The position numbers and the translations under genes are program-made. This document shows, one piece after another, positions 1 to 7,985 of a DNA stretch of 40,489 nucleotides. Source of the DNA: JAYPUG01 sp038117265 (lineage in GTDB: Bacteria; Pseudomonadota; Alphaproteobacteria; UBA6615); the NCBI GenBank assembly GCA_038117265.1, contig JAYOFO010000016.1, positions 1-40,489 on the forward strand. Direction: 5' to 3'. The notes beneath the pieces are model-generated. The model made no database searches. It worked only from the letters and a program-made list of their open reading frames with translations, and had not been told where the DNA came from. Within the stretch, counting starts at the first letter, position 1. Each line of letters begins with the position of its first letter.

Positions 1-440
1 TGCCGGGCTTCGAGGCGCCGGTCCTGCTGGCCTACTCGTCGCGCAACCGTTCGGCGTCGTGCCGCATCCCGTTCACGGCGAGCCCGAAGGCGAAGCGCGT
101 CGAGGTGCGGTTCCCCGACCCGACCGCCAACCCCTACCTCTCCTTCTCGGCCATGCTCATGGCCGGCCTCGACGGCATCGAGAACAAAATCCATCCGGGC
201 GACCCGATGGACAAGGATCTCTATGACCTGCCGCCTGAGGAACTCGAAGGCGTGCCGACGGTGTGCAGCTCGCTCAACCAGGCGCTCGAGGCACTCAGCG
301 CCGACCGCGACTTCCTGAAGAAGGGAGACGTGTTCACCGACGACCAGATCGACAGCTATATCGAACTCAAGCAGGCCGAGGTCACTGCATTCCTGCAGGC
401 CCCGCACCCGATCGAGTTCCAGATGTACTATTCGTCGTAG
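1..440 (+). CDS. glnA: Glutamine synthetase type I, C-terminal part (5' end outside window)
   Basis: This gene encodes glutamine synthetase, which makes glutamine from glutamate, ammonia and ATP in the cytoplasm. Only about the last 145 residues are present, with the frame opening at base 3. The visible part contains the conserved NRSASCRIP and RFPDPTANPYL segments of the catalytic domain and the KDLYDLPPEE segment, whose tyrosine is the adenylylation site in GlnA regulated by GlnE. The protein ends in HPIEFQMYYSS, the usual GSI-beta terminus. A strong intrinsic terminator follows 28 bases after the stop. Control by adenylylation is inferred from the conserved tyrosine. In alphaproteobacteria glnB usually precedes glnA, but that would lie outside the window. 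Confidence 0.97.
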   Translation, partial: PGFEAPVLLAYSSRNRSASCRIPFTASPKAKRVEVRFPDPTANPYLSFSAMLMAGLDGIENKIHPGDPMDKDLYDLPPEELEGVPTVCSSLNQALEALSADRDFLKKGDVFTDDQIDSYIELKQAEVTAFLQAPHPIEFQMYYSS

Positions 441-468
441 GCATCCCTGCTACCAGTTGAACGACGAA

Positions 469-500
469 GGCCCCGCCGGGAAACCGGCGGGGCCATTTTT
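469..500 (+). terminator. Intrinsic terminator of glnA
   Basis: A perfect 11-bp stem (469-479 with 484-494) closes a GAAA tetraloop and is followed by ATTTTT. It ends glnA transcription. The stem also lies between glnA and the convergent arsI gene, but the minus-strand side lacks a clear U-run, so it should act mainly on the plus strand. Confidence 0.93.
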
Positions 501-526
501 CTGACGGGATCGAACCGGTTGCAGCG

Positions 527-967
527 TCAGTCGCAGCAGACACGGTGTGTCGTCATCGGCATGCGCAGCTCGCGTTCCGGATCGTCCACGCCGCGACAGG
601 TCTCTGCCGCGCCGAAGGTGAAGAAGGTCTCCCAGTCGACCTTGTCGGGATCGGTGAACCACGCCTTGTCCGAGTTGGCGTAACAGCAGACCGTGTCGTC
701 CTCGTTCGTCCGGTCGAGCGCGGCTCGGTCCGGCGCCTGCCGGAACGCCTCGAACTCGGCACGGTCGTCGAACTGCAGCCCCAGATGCGCGATGCCCGGC
801 GCGTGGCCGGCCTCGTTCGAGATCGCGAAGTTCACCCGCGGATCTTCGAGCAGCCACTTGGCATAGTCGTGCTTGAGCACGTCGGGCGGCTGTCCGAAGA
901 ACCGCGTGTAGTAGGTAACGCTCGCCGCGACATCGTCGACATGGGTGTGCACGTGCAATCGTCTCAT
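527..967 (-). CDS. arsI: ArsI/CadI-family VOC protein, probable organoarsenical C-As lyase
   Basis: This 146-residue VOC-fold protein belongs to the ArsI/CadI family. ArsI is a non-heme Fe(II) dioxygenase that cleaves the carbon-arsenic bond of trivalent organoarsenicals such as methylarsenite. Expected metal ligands are visible: His5 or His7, His61 in GIAHLGLQ and Glu113 in DWETFF. The vicinal pair Cys94-Cys95 (VCCYANSDK) corresponds to the arsenic-binding cysteines of characterised ArsI. A second pair, Cys144-Cys145, sits at the extreme C-terminus. The ATG at 967 is preceded by GAGGAGAGG and overlaps the arsR stop by four bases (ATGA), so the two are translationally coupled. Family CadI proteins respond to cadmium, so the substrate is inferred. 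No arsM, acr3 or arsC is in the window. Confidence 0.88.
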   Translation of the reverse strand: MRRLHVHTHVDDVAASVTYYTRFFGQPPDVLKHDYAKWLLEDPRVNFAISNEAGHAPGIAHLGLQFDDRAEFEAFRQAPDRAALDRTNEDDTVCCYANSDKAWFTDPDKVDWETFFTFGAAETCRGVDDPERELRMPMTTHRVCCD

Positions 968-1308
968 TGGACCTCTCCTCGACCGGGGCGCACGCCGGCG
1001 TCGATGCTGGCGATTTCGACATCCACCCCAATGCAGCAATTCTCGCCCAGGAACCCCACCAGATCGTTCATCGCCCGATAGTTCGCCGAATAGATGATCG
1101 AACGGCCGTCCCGCCGCGATGCGACGAGGTTTGCCTCGCGCAGATGACGCAGGTGGAACGACAGGGTCGGCAGCGCCACGCCCAGGCGCTGCGCGATCTC
1201 GCCCGCCGGCAGGCCCCCGTGCCCCGCGCGCACCAGCAGGCGGAACACCTCGAGGCGGGTCTCGTGAGCGAGCGCGGACAGTTGCGTGACGGCGGTCATC
1301 GATTCCAT
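964..1308 (-). CDS. arsR: ArsR/SmtB-family metalloregulator
   Basis: This 114-residue winged-helix repressor has the typical ArsR start (LSALAHETRLEVFRLLV), a recognition helix around residues 45-60 (ALPTLSFHLRHL) and a beta-wing (VASRRDGRSIIYS). A vicinal pair Cys91-Cys92 near the C-terminus is the likely arsenic-binding site. There is no third nearby cysteine of the kind found in three-coordinate As(III) sensors, so preference for methylated arsenic is possible but is inference. It should repress its own promoter and the overlapping arsI until arsenical binds. ATG at 1308 was chosen from family length; the in-frame ATG at 1299 has a slightly better spaced GGA and is a real alternative. Confidence 0.92.
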   Translation of the reverse strand: MESMTAVTQLSALAHETRLEVFRLLVRAGHGGLPAGEIAQRLGVALPTLSFHLRHLREANLVASRRDGRSIIYSANYRAMNDLVGFLGENCCIGVDVEIASIDAGVRPGRGEVQ

Positions 1309-1345
1309 AATTCAAAAAATATTAAAATGTAATCCGGGGTCAAGC
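1309..1345 (-). promoter_or_regulatory. AT-rich promoter/operator region of arsR-arsI
   Basis: Bases 1309-1333 are almost entirely A/T in an otherwise very GC-rich region. Read on the minus strand there is a TTGACC (-35-like) followed after about 16 bases by TATTTT, ending just before the arsR ATG. An ArsR repressor commonly binds AT-rich sequence overlapping its own promoter. No clean inverted repeat was found, so the exact operator is not assigned. Confidence 0.6.
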
Positions 1346-1366
1346 GCAGGTCGCTGACCCGTATGG

Positions 1367-2173
1367 TTACGACCACTTTGTGACGGGTCTCTCCTGCTCG
1401 ATACTGTCGACGAACACCGCGTCGACCTTCTCATTGTAGAAGCAGAGATAGTCCCTGATCCCCGCGCGCTCGTGCACCGGATCGGGGTAGTACCAGACGA
1501 TGTCCTCGTGGACCGTGTCGCCCACCCGCGCCGAATGATAGCTGGCGGTTCCCTTGTAGGGGCATTGGGTGTGCGTGTCCGACGGCAGCAGCTCGGCGCT
1601 CACGTCGGCACGCGGGATGTAATAACGGGTCGGCAGGCCGGTCTCGAACAGGAAGCGCGCGCGCGTCGTCTCGGCCACCGCCAGCACGACCCGCACCGAG
1701 CGCGAACTGTCGAGGATGTCGACCCGCATCCGCGGGCTGCGGGCGTGGACGAACACCTCCTCGTCCTCCTCGAACCAATGGTCCATCCGGCCCCAGTAGA
1801 AGGCGAGATGGTCCCTGATGCCGGCCGCCTCGTCGAAGGGCAGTTCGTAGCTCCAGACCGCATTCTCCGCCGTCCTGCCGCCGGCGCTGACCGTGTAGTA
1901 GCTGGCGTCGCCCTTGAACGCGCAATGGGTCGAATGGTCCGTCTTCGCCAGCAGCGCCATCGCCGCGTCCTTGCGCGGCACGTAGTAGATCGGCACATGG
2001 CCACGCTCGAAGAGGATCAGCGCGTCGGTCGTGTCGACGATGTTCTCGCCGCCGAAGGTCACGCGGATTCGCTTGGCGACCGGCTCGAACTCGACGAAAT
2101 GCTCGGGCTTGTCGCGATAACCGGGCGCCGGACTAGCGGTCGGTTGCGCGGCACCGCGCACGTCGGCGCTCAC
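1367..2173 (-). CDS. Tandem DUF427 domain protein
   Basis: This 268-residue protein holds two copies of the DUF427 domain. Copy one (about residues 25-140) contains FERGHVPIYYVPRKD and CAFKGDASYYTV; copy two (about 150-260) contains FETGLPTRYYIPRADV and CPYKGTASYHS. Each ends in a similar IRDHLAFYWGRMD or IRDYLCFYNEKVD segment. DUF427 is a small beta-barrel fold with no assigned reaction. The GTG start at 2173 overlaps the stop of the upstream secreted-protein gene (GTGA), which implies coupled translation. Reading further upstream in frame gives arginine-rich sequence typical of a shadow frame, so it was not included. The function is unknown. Confidence 0.88.
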   Translation of the reverse strand: MSADVRGAAQPTASPAPGYRDKPEHFVEFEPVAKRIRVTFGGENIVDTTDALILFERGHVPIYYVPRKDAAMALLAKTDHSTHCAFKGDASYYTVSAGGRTAENAVWSYELPFDEAAGIRDHLAFYWGRMDHWFEEDEEVFVHARSPRMRVDILDSSRSVRVVLAVAETTRARFLFETGLPTRYYIPRADVSAELLPSDTHTQCPYKGTASYHSARVGDTVHEDIVWYYPDPVHERAGIRDYLCFYNEKVDAVFVDSIEQERPVTKWS

Positions 2174-2571
2174 GACGCCCCGCCCGGTGCGGGCCGTGTG
2201 GCGCCGGTCGCCAAATCCACTATCAGCTCGACACCGCCATATCCGTGGACCTTGTCGTGAGCGCGGATGCGCACCTCGGTGGCGCCCGCCGGCACACGCA
2301 CATTGCCCAGGCTGCGGGTAAAGGGCTGTTCGCCGACATGCGGGTGCAACAGGGTGCGCGTCGCCAGAACCGTGCCGTCCATCGCGACCACGTCCCACTT
2401 GTCGGCATAATGCTCCCAGCCGGTGTCGGCATGGCGTACGGTCACGTCGAAATTGTAGGCGCCGCCGCTGGCGCGCACCGCGACATCGACGACATCCGCC
2501 TCGCCGGCCCGCACCGGCGTCACCGCCAGCGCGGCGGCGAAGGCCGCGAGCATCAGCTTTGGTATGGGCAT
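2170..2571 (-). CDS. Small secreted protein of unknown function
   Basis: This 133-residue protein begins with a short basic n-region, a hydrophobic stretch (LMLAAFAAALAVTPV) and a likely signal peptidase site after RAG, around residue 22. The mature part is a beta-rich domain of about 110 residues with SGGAYNFDVTVRHADTGWEH and a DKWDVV segment. I recognise no named family; similar short periplasmic proteins are common in alphaproteobacteria as conserved hypotheticals. The ATG at 2571 overlaps the thioesterase stop by one base (TGATG) and its stop overlaps the DUF427 start, so all three genes form one coupled operon. Confidence 0.8.
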   Translation of the reverse strand: MPIPKLMLAAFAAALAVTPVRAGEADVVDVAVRASGGAYNFDVTVRHADTGWEHYADKWDVVAMDGTVLATRTLLHPHVGEQPFTRSLGNVRVPAGATEVRIRAHDKVHGYGGVELIVDLATGATRPAPGGAS

Positions 2572-2975
2572 CACACCTCCACCGGTTCGTTCGCGATCTG
2601 ACGGGGCTTGCCGTCGGGTCCTATTGCCACATAGGTGAACACGCCCTCGGTCACTTTTTCGCGCTCGAAGCTTTCGTGGCGCATCGACCAGACCTCGACC
2701 CGGAACGACATCGACGTTCTGCCCTGCCGTTCCAGCGTGGCGTAGCAGGAGACCACATCGCCCACCTTCACGGGCTTCTTGAAGGTCATGGACTCGATTG
2801 CGATGGTCACCGCGCGGCCGCCGGCCAGGTTGCGCGCCGCGATCCCGCCGGCGATATCCATCTGCACCAGCAGCCAACCGCCGAAGATGTCGCCGCTCGG
2901 ATTGGTGTCGGCCGGCATCGCCACGGGCTGGATGCACGGTTCGCCGTCCGGCTGCTCCTCGGCTGCGTTCGCCAT
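2571..2975 (-). CDS. Acyl-CoA thioesterase, YciA-like hotdog fold
   Basis: This 134-residue single hotdog-domain protein has the YciA/ACOT signature PADTNPSGDIFGGWLLVQMD, which includes the active-site region, followed by AIESMTFKKPVKVGDVV. Members hydrolyse acyl-CoA thioesters in the cytoplasm as oligomers, with broad chain-length range. The ATG at 2975 is chosen because GGGAGGGG lies at the right distance upstream; a GTG two codons earlier is possible. It is the first gene of the coupled set with the secreted protein and DUF427 protein, and it is divergent from parE. The substrate cannot be told from sequence. Confidence 0.9.
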   Translation of the reverse strand: MANAAEEQPDGEPCIQPVAMPADTNPSGDIFGGWLLVQMDIAGGIAARNLAGGRAVTIAIESMTFKKPVKVGDVVSCYATLERQGRTSMSFRVEVWSMRHESFEREKVTEGVFTYVAIGPDGKPRQIANEPVEV

Positions 2976-3065
2976 TGCCACCCCTCCCGCGAATCATCAC
3001 ATATTGCGCTCGGCCGGGCGGCGAACCCGGCGCCCGGCGAGGTATGTTCAGTTTTCGAGGTCAAG

Positions 3066-5084
3066 GTGGCACGCGCAAAGCCAAAAGTCGAAGAACCGGA
3101 CCTGTTCGAGGCGCCGTCCGCCTCGGACGGGAAGTACACCGCGCGCGACATCGAGGTGCTGGAGGGGCTCGAGCCCGTGCGCCGGCGCCCGGGCATGTAT
3201 ATCGGCGGCACCGACGAACGCGCGCTGCACCACCTTGCAGCCGAGATCCTCGACAACGCCATGGACGAGGCCGTCGCCGGCCATGCCGACCGGATCGAGA
3301 TGCACCTGGCAGACGACGGGACGCTCACCATCACGGACAACGGGCGCGGCATCCCGGTGGACCCGCACCCGAAGTACAAGGGCAAGTCGGCGCTGGAGGT
3401 GATCCTCACGACCCTGCATTCGGGCGGCAAGTTCGACGGCAAGGTCTACCAGACCTCGGGCGGCCTGCACGGCGTCGGCCTGAGCGTGGTCAACGCGCTT
3501 GCCGCCAGCCTGCGGGTCGAGGTCGCGCGCGACAAGCAGCTCTGGGCGCAGGACTATTCGCGCGGCTCACCGCAGGGAAAGCTGACGAAACTCAAGCCGG
3601 TCCAGAACCGCCGCGGCACCCTGATCGCCTTCGTTCCCGACCCCGACATCTTCGGCGAGAAGGCGGCGTTCCAGGCAAAGCGGCTCTACGAGATGGCCAA
3701 GGCGAAGGCCTATCTCTTCCGCGGGGTCGAGATCCGCTGGTCGTGCGACGAAAAGCAGGCCGCCACCGGCAACGTGCCCGAGGCCGAGAGCTTCCAGTTC
3801 CCCGATGGCATCCTCGACTATCTGCGCGACGAGATCGGCGAGCGCCCGCTCGTCGGCGCCGACATCTTCGCCGGCCGCGCCGACCTGAACGGTTCGAACG
3901 GCCGCGTCGAGTGGGCCGTCTGCTGGCCGGCCGACGGCGAAGGCTTCGTCAGCTCGTACTGCAACACCGTGCCCACACCGGAAGGCGGCAGCCACGTCTC
4001 GGGAATGCGCACGGCCCTGACGCGCGGCCTCAAGGGCTATGGCGAGCTGGTGAACAACCGCAAGACCGCTCAGCTGACCGCCGACGACATCGCCGACGGT
4101 GCGGCCATCGTCCTGTCGCTGTTCATCGGCGAGCCTCAGTTCCAGGGCCAGACAAAGGAAAAGCTCTCGATGCCCGACGCGGCGCGGATCGTCGAGGCGC
4201 AGGTCAAGGACCATTTCGACCATCATTTGTCGAACGACCGGCAGAACGCGGATGCGCTGCTGGAATGGGCGATCGAGCGGGCCGACGAACGCAAGCGGCG
4301 GCGCGAGGATCGCGCGCTGAAGCGCAAGACCGCGGGCCGCAAGTCGCGGCTTCCGGGCAAGCTTGCCGATTGTTCGCGCAACAGCGCCGAGGGAACCGAA
4401 ATCTTCCTGGTCGAGGGCGACAGCGCGGGCGGTTCCGCCAAGCAGGCGCGCAGCCGCGAGACCCAGGCGATCCTGCCGCTGCGCGGCAAGATCCTGAACG
4501 TCGCGAGCGCCTCGGCCGACAAGCTGCGCGGCAACCAGGAGCTCAGCGACCTGATCCAGGCGCTCGGCTGCGGTGCCGGCAAGACGTTCGACCTGTCGAA
4601 GCTGCGCTACGAGCGTGTCGTGATCATGACCGACGCCGACGTCGACGGGGCGCACATCGCCTCGCTGCTGATGACCTTCTTCTATCGCGAGATGCCGGAA
4701 TTGGTGACCTCGGGCCGGCTGTTCCTCGCCGTCCCGCCGCTCTATCGCCTCTCGCGCGGCGGCGACGTGGTCTATGCGCTCGACGATGCCGACCGCGAGC
4801 GGCTGATGGAGGAACATTTCAAGGGCGCGGGCAAGGTCGAGATCAGCCGATTCAAGGGCCTTGGCGAGATGCCGCCGGGACAGCTGCGCGAAACGACCAT
4901 GGATCCGGCCAAGCGCCAGCTCATCCAGGTCGGCCTGCCGAGCGCGACCGACACCGACAAGGCGCGCGCAAACGAGGCTAAGGCGACCGCGCAACTGGTC
5001 GAGCAGCTGATGGGCCGCAAGGCCGAGCTGCGGTTCCGGTTCATCCAGGAGAATGCCCGCTTCGTCGAGGAACTCGACGTCTGA
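3066..5084 (+). CDS. parE: DNA topoisomerase IV subunit B
   Basis: ParE is the ATPase subunit of topoisomerase IV, which with ParC decatenates replicated chromosomes. The 672-residue protein shows the GHKL ATPase domain (RPGMYIGGTDERALHH, then EILDNAMDEA with the Mg-binding Asn near residue 64, and DNGRGIPV), a transducer domain, a Toprim domain with EGDSAGGSAKQAR near residue 450 and DADVDGAHI near 521, and the C-terminal SRFKGLGEM segment. Alphaproteobacterial ParE proteins share the MYIGGTDERALHHL form, which separates this from GyrB. The GTG at 3066 follows GAGGTCAAG; earlier in-frame sequence lacks family similarity. parC is not in the window. Confidence 0.95.
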   Translation: MARAKPKVEEPDLFEAPSASDGKYTARDIEVLEGLEPVRRRPGMYIGGTDERALHHLAAEILDNAMDEAVAGHADRIEMHLADDGTLTITDNGRGIPVDPHPKYKGKSALEVILTTLHSGGKFDGKVYQTSGGLHGVGLSVVNALAASLRVEVARDKQLWAQDYSRGSPQGKLTKLKPVQNRRGTLIAFVPDPDIFGEKAAFQAKRLYEMAKAKAYLFRGVEIRWSCDEKQAATGNVPEAESFQFPDGILDYLRDEIGERPLVGADIFAGRADLNGSNGRVEWAVCWPADGEGFVSSYCNTVPTPEGGSHVSGMRTALTRGLKGYGELVNNRKTAQLTADDIADGAAIVLSLFIGEPQFQGQTKEKLSMPDAARIVEAQVKDHFDHHLSNDRQNADALLEWAIERADERKRRREDRALKRKTAGRKSRLPGKLADCSRNSAEGTEIFLVEGDSAGGSAKQARSRETQAILPLRGKILNVASASADKLRGNQELSDLIQALGCGAGKTFDLSKLRYERVVIMTDADVDGAHIASLLMTFFYREMPELVTSGRLFLAVPPLYRLSRGGDVVYALDDADRERLMEEHFKGAGKVEISRFKGLGEMPPGQLRETTMDPAKRQLIQVGLPSATDTDKARANEAKATAQLVEQLMGRKAELRFRFIQENARFVEELDV

Positions 5085-5089
5085 GCGGC

Positions 5090-5111
5090 CGGCGCACACG
5101 ATGGTGCGCCG
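5090..5111. other. Inverted repeat downstream of parE
   Basis: An 8-bp perfect stem (5090-5097 with 5104-5111) with a 6-base loop lies six bases after the parE stop. There is no T-run, so it is at most a weak or factor-assisted terminator. The rest of 5085-5238 shows no gene. Confidence 0.4.
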
Positions 5112-5238
5112 CGGTCAGCCAAAATTTCGACACAGTTGTCGCGCACATTCACGGTGTCGGCGCAACGCGCCGCACCAGCCGCTTGCCCGGCCTTGCAGGA
5201 TGTTTCGAGAAGCATTCCTTACCGGGAGCACGGCGCAC

Positions 5239-5823
5239 ATGAACCGCAAACAGACAGTTCTCACCGCCTTCGCAACGATCGCCCCGATGTCGTGCAGCGC
5301 ATCCGGCGTGACCGTCTCGCGCATCGACTACGCGGACCAGTACGTTCCCGCCGAGACGAGCGCAGCCGGCGGCGGCGATCACCAGATGAAGTTGGTCGTG
5401 TGGGGTAACCCGTTCGACGTTCCACAAGCCGCGCTCTCGGACGCCGTGGTCGGGGGCATACAGGGCAAGACCTTCGGCGTGCCGATCAACTTCGCGCTCG
5501 AACCGGCCAACCCCGACCCGTCGCGGCCCTGGCGCGTCGTCATCGCCTTCAACCCCGAGGGGATGCGCGATCCCGCGCGGCTCTGCACGCTCGACGGCCC
5601 GCCGCAAACCGCACGGAACACCGGTGCACCGCTGACCGTCATGGGTGCCTTCTGTACGACCGACAGCCACCTGACCCACGCGGTCGCCAGGTCGCGTGCG
5701 GCAACCGGCATCGACACCCCGGAATTCGAAGCATTGCTGAGCCAACTCACGCTGGCCCTGTTCCCGGACGACAATCCGAACAACCGGCCCGATGGCGATG
5801 TTTCGGTCCCTCCGGCCGGCTGA
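5239..5823 (+). CDS. Putative exported protein of unknown function
   Basis: This 194-residue protein has a short basic N-terminus and an Ala/Thr-rich hydrophobic segment ending in APMSC at about residue 19. The cysteine could be lipidated, but the lipobox is poor, so export is likely and lipoprotein status uncertain. The body includes VTVSRIDYADQYVPAE, a WGNPFD segment and a C-terminal PDDNPNNRPDGD. I do not recognise a family with an assigned role. GGGAG precedes the ATG at 5239. It stands alone between parE and the convergent glycosyltransferase gene, 24 bases from the latter's stop. Confidence 0.75.
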   Translation: MNRKQTVLTAFATIAPMSCSASGVTVSRIDYADQYVPAETSAAGGGDHQMKLVVWGNPFDVPQAALSDAVVGGIQGKTFGVPINFALEPANPDPSRPWRVVIAFNPEGMRDPARLCTLDGPPQTARNTGAPLTVMGAFCTTDSHLTHAVARSRAATGIDTPEFEALLSQLTLALFPDDNPNNRPDGDVSVPPAG

Positions 5824-5847
5824 CACCGCGCCGTCCGGTCGGCCCCC

Positions 5848-7860
5848 CTACTCCGCAGCCGTTCCGATCACGCGGCCCGGCGTGAGGGTCCCGTCGCACT
5901 TCGCCTGCCACAGGCGCGCGTAGGCCGCCTCCAGCTTTTCCGCGAATGCCGATGCATCGCGCGTCGCCGCGAGCCCGGCCGCGAGCGTTTCCGACAGTTG
6001 CGCGCGCCGTTCGGCGTCGCCGGCCAGCGCCACGGCCGTCTCGACATAGGCATCGATGTCGTCGACCACCAGATCGCCGCACCCGTAAGCGTGGCAGAGG
6101 CTGGCGCCGACCCGTGCCGGCATCGCCGGGCCGGCGAGCGTCAGGACCGGAACCCCGCACCCGATCGCATCGGCGGCCGTGGAATGCGCGCCATAGACGA
6201 ACGTGTCGAGGAACAAATCCGCATGGCGGTGGCGCGCAAGATGATCCGCCATCGTCGGCACGGTGCGCGCAAACACGAGCCGGCGCGGGTCGATCTTGTG
6301 CGCCTGTGCCGCCAGGACGAGGTTTCGCGTCGTCACCGGGGAATGGTCGCGCAGCCAGAGCACCGATCCCGCGACGCGCGACAGGATGCGCATCCACGCG
6401 GCGAAACTCCGCGGGTCGATCTTCGTCGGCGTGTTGAACGCGCAGAAGACGACCCCGTGCTCGGGCAGTCCGAGTGCCCCCCGTGACCCGGGGTCCGCAG
6501 ACGATGGGTCGAAATTGTTGAGGGGCATGAACGAGCCGGGGACATAGGCGACCGCCTCGTCGAAGTCCGAGGCCGCAGCTTCGGGCAGCAGCACCTCGTC
6601 GGCGATGATCGCGTCGTTCAGACCGCCGGTCGACCCGCAATAGCCGAGCCAACCGACCTGCAGCGGTGCCGGGTGCATCGCCAAAATCTCGGGATGGGCG
6701 CCCTGGGTGAACCCGCCGAGATCGACGAGGATGTCGGTCTCGGCCGCCGCGATCTCGCTCGCCGCGGCCGCGGCCGACATCCGCGCGAGCTCGTGGACGG
6801 AGTCGCCGGCCCCGAACAGCACCTGCTGGACATCGCTGCCGTCCGGCGGCGCCAGCGCGAACAGCGAGACCGACACGCGCGAACGATCATGGTGGCCCAG
6901 GAGGCCCGCAGCGAGGTGCCCGACCGGATGTCGTCCGAAATCGGCCGAGAGATATCCGACCCGCAAGGGCCTCCCCGCCTCGCGCACCGGACCGGCGGGA
7001 GGCGAAGGCGGCATCACCCGCGCACGGACCGCGCACGCGCGGGCCCGGGCCACGGCATTCTGGGCCGCCTGCCCGACGGGCAGGAACAGTGCGATCAGCG
7101 GCGACAGTTCCGCGACTTGGTCCCCGCCGCGCGCGATCAGCCGCTCGAAGTTCGTCACCAGGCGCTCGCGGTCGCTCCAGTCACCTGCGAACAGGGTCGT
7201 ATAGAAGAGCTGCGCGGCGGCACGCACGAACCCGCGATCGAGTTCGAGCGCACGACGGAAGCGGGCCGCGGCACGCGCATAGTCGCGCCCGCCGGCCAGC
7301 GTGACGCCGAGACTGTGCAGCACCTGGGGGTTGCCGGGCGACACTTCGGCCGCCCGCTCGAGCGCCTCGCGCGATTCGGTCAGGCGACCGGCCTGACGGT
7401 AGAGGTTTCCCAGGTTGGCGAGCGACTGCACATGGGTCTCGTCCAGCGCGCAAGCGCGTTCGAGTTCGGCGATCGCCTCGTCGCGCCGGCCCGCCTGCGC
7501 CAGCGCGCCCGCCGCGTTGAAACGCAGATCTGCATGGTCGGGGTCGACCGTCGTCGCGCGCCCATAGTCCGCGACCGCCCCCTCCACATCGCCCATGTCG
7601 AGCCGCAGCTTGGCCAGGTTCGCCCATGCGCGACCGTCGCCCGGCGCAATGCGGACGGCGCGCTCGAGGAGCGACAGCCCCTCCGACGCCGCACCGCGCT
7701 GCGCCAGCAATACTCCCTTCAGGTGCAGCGCATCGGCATTGTCGGGATCGCGTGCAAGGACCGCATCATAGCCGTCGGCCGCGGCATCGAGCCGCCCGGC
7801 GCGATGGTGGTCGCGGGCTCCGGCGACGATGGAATCGATATCGGCCGTGTCTTCGTTCAT
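5848..7860 (-). CDS. TPR protein with SPINDLY/OGT-type (GT41) glycosyltransferase domain
   Basis: This 670-residue protein has about six tetratricopeptide repeats (residues 5-235, for example DPDNADALHLKGVLLAQRG and ETHVQSLANLGNLYRQAGR), a linker, then a GT41 catalytic region. Conserved pieces are RVGYLSADFGRHPVGH, VDLGGFTQGAHPEILAMHPAP, QVGWLGYCGSTGG and FNTPTKIDPRSFAAWMRIL, ending with an ADLFLDTFVYGAHSTAADA donor-site block. Family members transfer a sugar (GlcNAc or fucose in eukaryotes) to Ser/Thr. Bacterial homologues are often tied to flagellin or surface protein glycosylation, but no such target gene is nearby. The family usually has YPGTMG where this has YCGSTGG. It is transcribed divergently from rhlE. 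Confidence 0.9.
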   Translation of the reverse strand: MNEDTADIDSIVAGARDHHRAGRLDAAADGYDAVLARDPDNADALHLKGVLLAQRGAASEGLSLLERAVRIAPGDGRAWANLAKLRLDMGDVEGAVADYGRATTVDPDHADLRFNAAGALAQAGRRDEAIAELERACALDETHVQSLANLGNLYRQAGRLTESREALERAAEVSPGNPQVLHSLGVTLAGGRDYARAAARFRRALELDRGFVRAAAQLFYTTLFAGDWSDRERLVTNFERLIARGGDQVAELSPLIALFLPVGQAAQNAVARARACAVRARVMPPSPPAGPVREAGRPLRVGYLSADFGRHPVGHLAAGLLGHHDRSRVSVSLFALAPPDGSDVQQVLFGAGDSVHELARMSAAAAASEIAAAETDILVDLGGFTQGAHPEILAMHPAPLQVGWLGYCGSTGGLNDAIIADEVLLPEAAASDFDEAVAYVPGSFMPLNNFDPSSADPGSRGALGLPEHGVVFCAFNTPTKIDPRSFAAWMRILSRVAGSVLWLRDHSPVTTRNLVLAAQAHKIDPRRLVFARTVPTMADHLARHRHADLFLDTFVYGAHSTAADAIGCGVPVLTLAGPAMPARVGASLCHAYGCGDLVVDDIDAYVETAVALAGDAERRAQLSETLAAGLAATRDASAFAEKLEAAYARLWQAKCDGTLTPGRVIGTAAE

Positions 7861-7985
7861 CGCGACCTTCTTTCAGAATGCGCCGATCCGCGCAATACCA
7901 CACGGAATCGCTGGACTTTGCGGCGCGCCGCGCCCATGTTCCGCCCCGACGCGAACATTCGTGCATTTCTAAGCAAGACGTTGGA
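7861..7985. promoter_or_regulatory. Divergent intergenic region between the glycosyltransferase and rhlE genes
   Basis: This 125-base gap must hold promoters for both divergent genes. A perfect 12-bp palindrome, GCGGCGCGCCGC, lies at 7920-7931 and could be a regulator site, though such GC palindromes arise easily at this base composition. No convincing -35/-10 pair was found. The rhlE start has no strong Shine-Dalgarno sequence. Confidence 0.35.
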
